From: CAYTBN01 sp964436045
GTDB lineage: Bacteria; Myxococcota_A; UBA796; UBA9615; CAYRNR01
Length of the DNA: 64,000 bases
Reading direction: 5' to 3'
Assembly: GCA_964436045.1 (NCBI GenBank)
Contig: CAYTBN010000007.1
Span: 62,001-126,000 of the forward strand
A program made the position numbers and the translations under genes. The notes beneath the pieces were generated by a model. The model saw nothing but the letters and a program-made list of their open reading frames with translations, had not been told where the DNA came from and did not search any database. Shown here in pieces: positions 34,855-42,770 of this stretch (the first letter of the stretch is position 1; every line of letters starts with the position of its first letter).

Positions 34855-34936
34855 CGCGGCCCTCCGCCCCGCGATCCAAGACGGGGGCGACTCCCGCCAC
34901 CGAGGATAGCACGCGCTCCGCCTCCCCCGGGGACGG

Positions 34937-36838
34937 TCACTCTGTGAGGAACAGCTCCATCAGGTCGATCTCCAGGAACGGGGGCTGCTCCGAGGCCGGC
35001 AGCCAGCTGTCGCCCGCGCCGCTCTCGAAGGAGACCCGCACGACCAGGTTCGTGGCGTCGTAGACCACGTCGTAGACGTTGGAGTCCATGGCCGCGACCC
35101 GGGAGATGGCCTCGGCCTCGTCCAGGCCGATCAGCACGGGGGTTCCACCGTTGTCGGGGATCACCGTCTGGTCCTTCCACACGTACTCCGAGCCGTTGGC
35201 GTAGGCCAGGGTCATCTCCCGCATCGGCCAGTAGCGGCCCCGGTAGCTGCCGCTGTCGCACATCAGGCCGTCGCCGCCCTCCGCCGGGCCGTTGGCCGCG
35301 GTCTGGTGGACGCGGACGCCGTAGATCATCGCCTCGTCGCCCCGGTAGAGCGCGCAGTCCTCGGGGAAGCCGGTCTGCAACGGTACGCCGTTGGCCGGGT
35401 CGGGGATGTAGTTGCCGTGGGCGTCCTGGGTCGGATTGCCGTTGCCGTCGTGGGCGAACAGCCGGGGTTGGCCGTCGGCGTCGATCTCCACCGTGTCCGC
35501 CTCGCGGTTGACCCACTCGGGGTGGTCGTCGGCCGTCCAGACGTAGTCCACCGAGCCGTCGTAGGCGAAGCGCACGAGGGACTCCTCGACGCTGCAGTCG
35601 GTGTGATGGTGATGGACGCCGATCTCCAGCCCGTTGGTCTCCAGGATCGCCGCCTCGGCCGCCGCGCCGCCGCCGCGCGGATCGCCCCAGGCGAGCAGGG
35701 CGTTGTAGCCGATGGTCGGCGCCCGGACGATGCCGTCGTCCAGCTCGTTGCTCATGTAGGGCAGGGCTGTCTCGATGGACGTCGCGCTCTGCAGCACCTC
35801 GCGCGCCTTGAGGATCTGGGGCTCGGTGGCGGCCCGCTCGAAGGGGCTCGAGGCGCCGACGGCGCTGATCGCCAGGCCCTCACGGCTGATGCCGGCCAGC
35901 ACGCCGAGGTTGGCTCCGATCCACGACACGGAGGCGTGGGGCACGCCGTCGTCGGGCACGAAGGCGGCGATGGACGCGAAGCTGTTGAGCCCCGAGTCGG
36001 TGGTGAAGTCCATGTTGCGGGTGGCGTAGAGGCCGCCGTCCACCGTGCGCTGGTTCCAGCCGGCGAAGTAGCTGCAGTTCAGGAAGGGGCCGTGGGGGCC
36101 AATCCCGTCGCCCTGGCCGTCGAGGGTGGCGATGGCCGCCATCAGATCGGCGTACTCGTCGCCGGGGGGGGCGCCCGAGGCCGCTTCCATCCCGTAGTAG
36201 GCCAGCAAATCGTCGGTGTAGCCCGCCTGCAGGAAGGAGAAGAACCCGCCGATGTCGTCGAAGTTCAGCGACGAGGCCATCGCCATGTCGATCAGGGTCA
36301 CGATGCGCCGCGGGATCTTGGCCAGGTCCTCGTCGCCCTCGCCGTACTCCGCCCCGGCCGCCTTCATCCCGTCGGTGAGCCCCTCGAACTCCTGGGCGAA
36401 GGACCCGGGCACGTGGGGCGAGAAGTGCTCCCAGGCCAGGTCGAGCACGGCGCCGAGGATGAAGTCGGCGTCGTCGGCGTTGGCCGCGCCCATCTCCTCG
36501 CCGAGCACGCCCATGTACAGCCACCACATGTCGATCATCTGCGGTCCGAGCAGCCGGCCGTACTGGTAGCCCATGTCGTAGTGGGAGCCCTCGACTCGGA
36601 TGATCCACAGGGGTGTACCCCAGGGGCCGTCCATCTTCGCCAGCACGCCGGGGCCCTCGGTGTCGACCACGGTGCCGAGCGTCCACTGGTCGACCGCGTC
36701 GTCGTCGTCGCCGGTGGCATCATCGTCCGCTGCCGAATCGTCGTCGTCCCCCGGGCAACCGCCCGACGGCGGCCCCACCAGGCACAGCGAGAGCAGGAGC
36801 AACCAGTTTGTGCGCGCGAACCATCGACTCCGTGCCAT
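34937..36838 (-). CDS. C45-type acyltransferase/hydrolase lipoprotein
   Basis: 633 residues. The signal peptide ends with the lipobox SGGC (Cys28), followed by an acidic GDDDDSAADDD linker that spaces the domain from the membrane. The body resembles peptidase family C45 (acyl-CoA:6-aminopenicillanate acyltransferase and phospholipase-B-like enzymes). FLNCSYFAGWNQRT contains Cys255 as the likely N-terminal nucleophile after self-cleavage, followed by YATRNMDFTTDSG, the usual conserved stretch. It would hydrolyse an amide bond, substrate unknown, outside the cytoplasm. The ATG at 36838 was chosen because it opens the signal peptide; the frame is open further upstream but non-coding. Confidence 0.75.
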   Translation of the reverse strand: MARSRWFARTNWLLLLSLCLVGPPSGGCPGDDDDSAADDDATGDDDDAVDQWTLGTVVDTEGPGVLAKMDGPWGTPLWIIRVEGSHYDMGYQYGRLLGPQMIDMWWLYMGVLGEEMGAANADDADFILGAVLDLAWEHFSPHVPGSFAQEFEGLTDGMKAAGAEYGEGDEDLAKIPRRIVTLIDMAMASSLNFDDIGGFFSFLQAGYTDDLLAYYGMEAASGAPPGDEYADLMAAIATLDGQGDGIGPHGPFLNCSYFAGWNQRTVDGGLYATRNMDFTTDSGLNSFASIAAFVPDDGVPHASVSWIGANLGVLAGISREGLAISAVGASSPFERAATEPQILKAREVLQSATSIETALPYMSNELDDGIVRAPTIGYNALLAWGDPRGGGAAAEAAILETNGLEIGVHHHHTDCSVEESLVRFAYDGSVDYVWTADDHPEWVNREADTVEIDADGQPRLFAHDGNGNPTQDAHGNYIPDPANGVPLQTGFPEDCALYRGDEAMIYGVRVHQTAANGPAEGGDGLMCDSGSYRGRYWPMREMTLAYANGSEYVWKDQTVIPDNGGTPVLIGLDEAEAISRVAAMDSNVYDVVYDATNLVVRVSFESGAGDSWLPASEQPPFLEIDLMELFLTE

Positions 36839-36926
36839 GTGACTCTCCAGGGGCTTGTCCCGGTGCACGGCGAGTATTATCCCGAATAGGGGCGGATTTC
36901 GATGGAAAAGTCGGGGTCGGGGGCGC

Positions 36927-36932
36927 TTGACA
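36927..36932 (+). promoter_or_regulatory. Consensus -35 (TTGACA) upstream of nifU
   Basis: A perfect TTGACA is followed by a run of C residues and a weak -10 (AACATT at about 16-17 nt). The start codon of nifU is at 36980. No regulator site could be identified. Confidence 0.4.
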
Positions 36933-36979
36933 CCGCCCCCCCCGTACCAACATTGCGTGCACGGACACCGGAGAGACAC

Positions 36980-37858
36980 ATGTGGGACTACTCATCCAAG
37001 GTCATGGACCACTTCCTCAACCCGCGCAACGTCGGCGAGATCCCGGACGCTGACGCCATCGGCGAGGTTGGCAACATCACCTGCGGCGACGCGATGAAGC
37101 TCTTCCTCAAGGTCGACCGGACCTCCGAGGAGATCACGGACGCCAAGTTCCAGACGTTCGGCTGCGCCAGCGCCATCGCGTCCGCCTCGGCGCTGACAGA
37201 GCTGGTGGTCGGCAAGACCCTGGCCAAGGCGATGGAGCTGACCAACCAGGATCTGGCGACCTACCTCGGCGAGCTGCCCGAGGAGAAGATGCACTGCTCG
37301 GTGATGGGCAAGGAGGCCCTCGAGGCGGCGGTCGCCAATTACCGCGGCGAGGAGTACGACGCCGACGACCACGCCCACGACGACACCGAGATCGTCTGCA
37401 CCTGCTTCGGCGTCACCCGGGGCAAGATCGAGTCGGTGGTGCGGGAGAACAGCCTGTCGACCCTCGAGCAGGTGATGAACTACACCAAGGCCGGCGGCGG
37501 CTGCGAGGGCTGCCACGAGGACATCCGCGGGATCCTGGACGACATCCGCAAGGCCATCGCCCGCGAGGCGGTGCTGAGGACCGACCAGGAGTCGGGGCCA
37601 GCCGATCGCAAGCCGCTGACCAACCTCCAGCGGATCCAGATGGTCCAGCAAGCCATCGAGCGCGAGGTGCGGCCCGCGTTGCAGAAGGACGGCGGCGACA
37701 TCGAGCTCGTCGACGTCGACGGGCTCAAGATCTACGTGGCCCTCAAGGGTTCGTGTCAGGGCTGCCGGGCGGCGGGGTTCACCCTCAAGTCGCTGGTGGA
37801 GACCAAGATCCGTGACTTCGTCGGCGAAGAGCTCGACGTGCTGGAGGTGCAGGCGTGA
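36980..37858 (+). CDS. nifU: Iron-sulfur cluster assembly scaffold NifU (three-domain form)
   Basis: 292 residues in the full NifU architecture. An IscU-like domain has cluster ligands Cys35, Cys62 and Cys106. A central [2Fe-2S] ferredoxin-like domain has Cys140/Cys142 and Cys175/Cys178 (CTC...CEGC). The C-terminal NifU domain has the CQGC motif (Cys259/Cys262). It builds Fe-S clusters from sulfur supplied by the cysteine desulfurase encoded next to it and overlapping by 4 nt. This pair is used for general Fe-S biogenesis in many non-diazotrophs, and no nitrogenase gene is present here. The ATG at 36980 has GGAG upstream. Confidence 0.96.
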   Translation: MWDYSSKVMDHFLNPRNVGEIPDADAIGEVGNITCGDAMKLFLKVDRTSEEITDAKFQTFGCASAIASASALTELVVGKTLAKAMELTNQDLATYLGELPEEKMHCSVMGKEALEAAVANYRGEEYDADDHAHDDTEIVCTCFGVTRGKIESVVRENSLSTLEQVMNYTKAGGGCEGCHEDIRGILDDIRKAIAREAVLRTDQESGPADRKPLTNLQRIQMVQQAIEREVRPALQKDGGDIELVDVDGLKIYVALKGSCQGCRAAGFTLKSLVETKIRDFVGEELDVLEVQA

Positions 37859-39060
37859 TCACCGACGTGGTCTACATGGACAACAACGCCACGACCCGGG
37901 TCGCCCCCGAGGTGGTCGAGGCGATGATCCCCTATCTGCGGGACTACTACGGCAACCCCTCGAGCATGTACACCTTCGGCGGCCAGGTCGGCGCGGCCGT
38001 GGTGCGGGCGCGCGAACAGGTGGCGGCACTGCTCGGGGCCAACGCCGACGAGATCCTGTTCACCAGCTGCGGCACCGAGAGCGACAACACCGCCATCCGC
38101 AGCGCCCTGCGGGTCCGGCCCGGCAAACGCCACATCGTGACGACCCGGGTCGAGCACCCGGCCGTGCTCAGCCTGTGCAAGAACCTGAAAAAAGAGGGCT
38201 ACGTCGTCACCTACCTGTCGGTGGACAGCCGGGGGTGGATCGATCTGGACGAGCTGCGCCACGCCATCCGCGAGGACACGGCCGTGGTCTCGATCATGTA
38301 CGCCAACAACGAGACCGGGACGATCTTCCCCATCGAGGAGGCGGGCGCCATCGTCAAGGAGCGGGGCGTGCTGTTCCACGTGGACGCGGTCCAGGCCACT
38401 GGCAAGATCCCCCTGGACATGTCCAAGAGCCACATCGACATGCTCGCCGTGTCAGGCCACAAGATCCACGCGCCCAAGGGCGTCGGTGCGCTGTATGTTC
38501 GCCGAGGCACGCCGTTCCGGGCGTTCCTGATCGGCGGGCACCAGGAGAAGAGCCGGCGGGGTGGCACCGAGAACGTGGGCTCCCTCGTGGGCCTGGGCGC
38601 CGCCGCCGAGGTGGCGCAGGGCAACATCCGGCACGAGAACACCGTGGTCCGGGCGATGCGCGACCGGCTGGAGCACGGGCTGATGAGCTCGGCGCCGGAC
38701 GCGAGGCTCAACGGCCACCCCCTGCACCGACTGCCCAACACGGCCAACATCAGCTTCGAATACGTCGAGGGCGAGGCGATCCTGTTGCTGCTCAATCAGT
38801 TCAAGATCTGCGCCTCGTCGGGCTCCGCCTGCACCAGCGGCTCGCTGGAGCCCTCCCACGTGCTGCGGGCGATGGGCGTGCCGTACACCGCAGCCCACGG
38901 CTCGGTCCGCTTCAGCCTCAGCCGGTACAACACCGACGAGGAGGTGGACTACGTGCTCGAGAAGTTGCCGCCGGTGATCCGCCGCCTGCGCGAGATCAGC
39001 CCCTTCGGCCGCGACGGCGGCTCCCGGGGCCCCCAGGGCACCAAGCCCGACTACGCCTGA
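37855..39060 (+). CDS. nifS: Cysteine desulfurase NifS
   Basis: 401 residues. MDNNATTRVAPEV opens the fold; Lys203 in SGHKIHAPKG binds pyridoxal phosphate and Cys326 in SSGSACTSG takes up the sulfane sulfur. The enzyme converts cysteine to alanine and passes sulfur to NifU. The GTG start overlaps the nifU stop by GTGA, so the two proteins are produced together. The C-terminal tail (GGSRGPQGTKPDYA) is a short extension beyond the core. The bisphosphate nucleotidase gene follows after 37 nt and may be in the same transcript. Confidence 0.96.
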   Translation: MITDVVYMDNNATTRVAPEVVEAMIPYLRDYYGNPSSMYTFGGQVGAAVVRAREQVAALLGANADEILFTSCGTESDNTAIRSALRVRPGKRHIVTTRVEHPAVLSLCKNLKKEGYVVTYLSVDSRGWIDLDELRHAIREDTAVVSIMYANNETGTIFPIEEAGAIVKERGVLFHVDAVQATGKIPLDMSKSHIDMLAVSGHKIHAPKGVGALYVRRGTPFRAFLIGGHQEKSRRGGTENVGSLVGLGAAAEVAQGNIRHENTVVRAMRDRLEHGLMSSAPDARLNGHPLHRLPNTANISFEYVEGEAILLLLNQFKICASSGSACTSGSLEPSHVLRAMGVPYTAAHGSVRFSLSRYNTDEEVDYVLEKLPPVIRRLREISPFGRDGGSRGPQGTKPDYA

Positions 39061-39097
39061 CGCTCCCCTCACCTCACCCCGGACCCCGAGGCTCCCC

Positions 39098-40084
39098 ATG
39101 TCCTACGAGCTCGAACGTCATGTTGCTGTTCAGGCGGTGCTGGCGGCCAGCCGGCTGTGCCGATCCGTCCAGGCCAACCTGGTCACCGCGGACTCGCTGG
39201 CCAAGAAGGACCGCTCGCCGGTCACCGTCGCCGACTTCGGCGCCCAGGCCGTGGTCGCCACCCTGCTTGGCCGCGCGCTGGACGATCCCATCGTCGGTGA
39301 GGAGGCGGCCGATGCCCTGCGCACCGCCGAGGGCGCCGACCTCCGCGACCGGGTGGTCCAGCACGTCCACACCGAGCTCCCCGAGCTCGACACCGACGGC
39401 ATCCTCGACGCCATCGACCGCTGCAACCACGGCGGTGGCGCCCGCGGACGCCACTGGGCGCTGGACCCCATCGACGGCACCAAGGGTTTCCTGCGCGGCG
39501 ATCAATACGCGGTCGCCCTCGGCCTGATCGAGGACGGCGAGGTGGTGCTGGGGGTCCTCGGATGCCCCAACCTGCCCCTGGACCTGTCCGATCCCGACGG
39601 CCCCCGGGGCTGCCTGTTCATCGCGGTGAAGGGCGAGGGCGCCTTCACCCGCGGCGTGGACGACGACGTCGAACGCCCGATCCACGTCTCGTCGCTGACC
39701 TCCATCCGCGAGGCCTCCTTCGTCGAGTCCGTCGAGTCGGGCCACTCGTCCCACGGCCACTCGGCCCAGATCGCCAACCTGCTGGGCGTCGAGGCGCCCC
39801 CGGTCCGCATCGACAGCCAGTGCAAGTACGCCGCGGTCGCCCGCGGCGACGCCGCCATCTACCTGCGCCTGCCGACCCGTGCGGACTACGAGGAGAAGAT
39901 CTGGGACCACGCCGCCGGCTGGCGTGTCGTCACCGAGGCCGGCGGCCGCGTCACCGACGTCCGCGGCCGCGACCTGGACTTCTCCATCGGCCGCACCCTG
40001 CGCGACAACAAGGGCGTCGTCGCCACCAACGGCGCGGTCCACGACCGGGTGATCGGCGCTGTTCGCGAGGTTCTGGGACTCTAG
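39098..40084 (+). CDS. 3'(2'),5'-bisphosphate nucleotidase (HAL2-like)
   Basis: 328 residues of the inositol-monophosphatase superfamily. The metal-binding motifs are VADFG (Asp46), VGEEA (Glu69), ALDPIDGTKGF (Asp123/Asp126) and WDHAAG. The segment DSLAKKDRSPVTVADF is typical of the eukaryote-like HAL2/SAL1 group. It hydrolyses 3'-phosphoadenosine 5'-phosphate (PAP) to AMP, preventing toxic build-up from sulfate assimilation, sulfation or phosphopantetheinyl transfer. That links loosely with sulfur metabolism by NifS just upstream and the arylsulfotransferase-like protein. Its TAG overlaps the convergent TAG in CTAG. Confidence 0.9.
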   Translation: MSYELERHVAVQAVLAASRLCRSVQANLVTADSLAKKDRSPVTVADFGAQAVVATLLGRALDDPIVGEEAADALRTAEGADLRDRVVQHVHTELPELDTDGILDAIDRCNHGGGARGRHWALDPIDGTKGFLRGDQYAVALGLIEDGEVVLGVLGCPNLPLDLSDPDGPRGCLFIAVKGEGAFTRGVDDDVERPIHVSSLTSIREASFVESVESGHSSHGHSAQIANLLGVEAPPVRIDSQCKYAAVARGDAAIYLRLPTRADYEEKIWDHAAGWRVVTEAGGRVTDVRGRDLDFSIGRTLRDNKGVVATNGAVHDRVIGAVREVLGL

Positions 40085-41172
40085 ATCTCGTCGGGGGTGG
40101 GCGAACGCGGCGCGATGGCGAAGATCTCTCCGAAGTCCGTCACAGCGGGCTCGACGCCGCTGGCACGGGTGTGGATGACGCAGGTCGCCAGGCGGCGATC
40201 GGCCAGGTAGCCGAGGAACCAGTTGACCACGGCGGTGGGATCGTCGGCGCGCATCAGGGTGCCGGTCTTGCCCAGGACCGTCTCGCCCGGGATACGGGCG
40301 GCGGTGGCGGTTCCGCGCTCGACGGCGCCCTCGAGGCCATCCACCAGCAGGGCCTGGTACTCGAACAGGGCGGGCAGGGAGGCGGGCACACCGCCCCTGG
40401 GCCGCTCGCCGCGCCAGGGCTTGCGGCACTGGCCGTCGCCTATGAGCCCCGAGAAGGCGACCAGCATCGCCAGGGGCGTCACCTGCAGCCCCCGTTCGTT
40501 GCCCGCGGCCAGCCGGAAGGCCAGCTCCTCGTCCAGGTCGTCCGGGAAGCGACCCGGCGGCTCCGCGGGGTCGAACCCGGTGGGCTCCAGGAGCCGGAAG
40601 TCGTCCACCACCCGGCGGATGCCCGCCACGCCGAGCTTGCCCGCCTCGCGGTAGAAGAACACGTTGCAGCTCTCGGCGAGCGCCCGGACCAGGTCGACGC
40701 GACCGTGTCCCGCCCGCACGGAGCAGGGGTAGATCGTCCCCGCGGCGCTGTGGCTCCCCGTGCAATCCACCTCGTCGTGGGGTCCGATTCGCCCCTCGTC
40801 CAGCAACGCGTAGGCCATCAGCAGCTTGAAGGTCGAGCCGGGCGGATAGAGGGAGCGGACGGCGATGTCCGCGTTGACCAGCGCCACGACCTCGCCGCTG
40901 GCGGGATCGATGGCGATGAAGGCGTCGTCCGGGCCGAGGACGCGGGTCGCCGCCTCCTCCAGGCTGGCGGGCGGCTCCAGCGGTTCGGCCGGGGTCGGAT
41001 TTGCCTCATCCCCGGCCGTCTCCGGCGGTGTGTCGTCGGCGGCCGGCTCCGTCACGGCCTGTTCGCCGGGATCGTCATCGCCGCCACCGCAGCAGGCCGA
41101 CAGGATCAGGCCGAGCAACAGACAGAGCAATCCGGGGGCGCGCGACGGGGGGAACGGGGCGCTGCTGGCCAT
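40081..41172 (-). CDS. Lipoprotein penicillin-binding transpeptidase
   Basis: 363 residues. A lipobox LSAC (Cys27) and an acidic/Pro-rich linker are followed by a transpeptidase domain with all three motifs: Ser113 in PGSTFK, Ser168-x-Asn170 (SCN) and Lys302-Thr-Gly in GKTGT. No glycosyltransferase or pedestal domain is present, so it is a minimal class B-like or D-Ala transpeptidase anchored by lipid instead of a membrane helix. It would act on peptidoglycan in the periplasm, or it could be a beta-lactamase relative, although KTG spacing and length fit transpeptidases better. The stop overlaps the convergent gene. Confidence 0.88.
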   Translation of the reverse strand: MASSAPFPPSRAPGLLCLLLGLILSACCGGGDDDPGEQAVTEPAADDTPPETAGDEANPTPAEPLEPPASLEEAATRVLGPDDAFIAIDPASGEVVALVNADIAVRSLYPPGSTFKLLMAYALLDEGRIGPHDEVDCTGSHSAAGTIYPCSVRAGHGRVDLVRALAESCNVFFYREAGKLGVAGIRRVVDDFRLLEPTGFDPAEPPGRFPDDLDEELAFRLAAGNERGLQVTPLAMLVAFSGLIGDGQCRKPWRGERPRGGVPASLPALFEYQALLVDGLEGAVERGTATAARIPGETVLGKTGTLMRADDPTAVVNWFLGYLADRRLATCVIHTRASGVEPAVTDFGEIFAIAPRSPTPDEI

Positions 41173-41257
41173 GGCCCATCCTCCTCGGGTCGGGTGGCTC
41201 CTGGGAACGTCGCGCAGGATACCTTAAGCTGGCGGACCGTTGCTGGAGGTGGATCCG

Positions 41258-42754
41258 ATGTCCCCCTGTCTCCCCCCCCGAGGCGGCCTCGCGCCATGGC
41301 TCGCGTTGCTGGCCGTGGCGACGCTGCTCGGTTCGGCCGGCTGCACCATGCCCTGCTCGAAGGTGGAGGCCGAAGCGGACCGGCGCTACGACGCCCTGTC
41401 CAGCGAGTTGCGGCGTGACCGGGACCCCGGCGGCGAGGGGTACGACCTGACCCTGACCGTGCCGGCGGCGCTGGTGGACGAATCGTTCCAGCGGATGATG
41501 GAGGCGGGGGAGATCCCCACCTCCCACGAGCTGACCAGCGACCTGGGTCTGGCTGGCCTCACCGGCGGGCTGGAGATCCGCTTCCAGGCCGATCTGCGGG
41601 GGGCGAGCTTCAAGGCGGTCGAGGGGGATCCGGCTCGCCTGGAGGCCCACCTCGAGCTGCGCCTGCGCGGGACCGGAGACCGGGAATTGTTCGACGTCGA
41701 AGCCACAGTCGATGGACCGGTGGAGCTGGAGGTTCGCACTGCCAAGGGGGGCACCCCGGCGCTGTTCGTGGAGCTCGGGGATCTGCGGGACTCCAGGGTG
41801 GAGCTGAGCGGCGAGGTGCTGGGCCAGGCCTTCGTCACCGCCCTGGAGGGGCTGCTCCCCGCGGGGGGACTCGTGGACTTCCTGGGCGCCATCGGCGTGG
41901 ACGCCGGCGGGCTGGCCGCCCCGCTGGAGCAAGCCGCCCGCGAGGCGGTCGATCAGCACGTGGCCGTCGTGGTCCAGACCCTGGTCGAGGACAGCATCGG
42001 CGACGTCGTGGTGATGGAGCTGGGCACGCTGCAGCTGGGCGCCCTGGAGCTGACACCCCAGGCCGCGGGCCTGCGCACCGGCAACGGCTGGATCGGCGTC
42101 GGCCTGCGCACGGACCTGGACACCGGCGCCGGGGCCCTCGCGCTGACCCCGCCCATCGCCCGCGGACGCTCCACCCTCCAGCTGCGCGCCAGCGAGGCTT
42201 TCCTCAACCAGGCGATCCGGATGGCCTATGTCGAGGGACTGATACCCCGGACCCTGGACGACGCCGGCGCGCCGGCTGACGAGGGTCCCTACCGGCTGGA
42301 GCCCCTGGAGGTGCAGCTGGACGACGACCCCCAGCTGGGGGTCCGGGTGTACCGATGTGACGATCCCTGCGGGTGGGACGAGCTGGCGCTGACCGCGTCG
42401 GACATCCAGGTCGAGGGGGCCAAGGGAGCGGGCAAGCTGGTGGATCTGGTCCTCTCCCACCAGGAGAAGGTGATGGGGGAACCCATCGAGTTCACCCAGT
42501 CCATCTCGCGGGTACTCCAGCCCCAGGTGGCCGGCGCTCCGTTGACCCTGCGGGTGAGCCGGCTGGTGATGGGCGACGGGCGGCTGGCGGCGACGCTCAC
42601 CTACGAGCTCGGGGAGGTGGAGCGCGGCGGCCGCACGCCGCCATCGTCCGGCGGAGGGGGCAGCAAGAAGGGAACCGGCAGCAAGAAGGGGTCGGGCAGC
42701 AAGAAGGACGGCGGCAGCAAGAAGGGCAGCAGCGGCGGCGGGGGACGCCGGTGA
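41258..42754 (+). CDS. Lipoprotein with Ser/Lys/Gly-repeat tail
   Basis: 498 residues without a family assignment. The ATG at 41258 has TGGAGG upstream; the signal peptide ends with a lipobox (GSAGC). The body alternates helix and amphipathic strand in two similar halves (for example LTVPAALVDESFQRMMEAG and LQLRASEAFLNQAIRMAYV), which recalls bactericidal permeability-increasing or other lipid-binding tubular folds. The last 35 residues are a positively charged low-complexity tail built from GSKK units. It would be a periplasmic or outer-membrane lipoprotein whose tail may bind polyanions. It is followed at 17 nt by the GT-C glycosyltransferase. Confidence 0.7.
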   Translation: MSPCLPPRGGLAPWLALLAVATLLGSAGCTMPCSKVEAEADRRYDALSSELRRDRDPGGEGYDLTLTVPAALVDESFQRMMEAGEIPTSHELTSDLGLAGLTGGLEIRFQADLRGASFKAVEGDPARLEAHLELRLRGTGDRELFDVEATVDGPVELEVRTAKGGTPALFVELGDLRDSRVELSGEVLGQAFVTALEGLLPAGGLVDFLGAIGVDAGGLAAPLEQAAREAVDQHVAVVVQTLVEDSIGDVVVMELGTLQLGALELTPQAAGLRTGNGWIGVGLRTDLDTGAGALALTPPIARGRSTLQLRASEAFLNQAIRMAYVEGLIPRTLDDAGAPADEGPYRLEPLEVQLDDDPQLGVRVYRCDDPCGWDELALTASDIQVEGAKGAGKLVDLVLSHQEKVMGEPIEFTQSISRVLQPQVAGAPLTLRVSRLVMGDGRLAATLTYELGEVERGGRTPPSSGGGGSKKGTGSKKGSGSKKDGGSKKGSSGGGGRR

Positions 42755-42770
42755 CGCCGACCCGGACGGG

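Noticed and set aside
36980..39060. Nitrogen-fixation locus because of nifU/nifS
   Set aside because: No nifHDK or other nif genes are present. The NifU/NifS pair serves general Fe-S assembly in many non-fixing bacteria.
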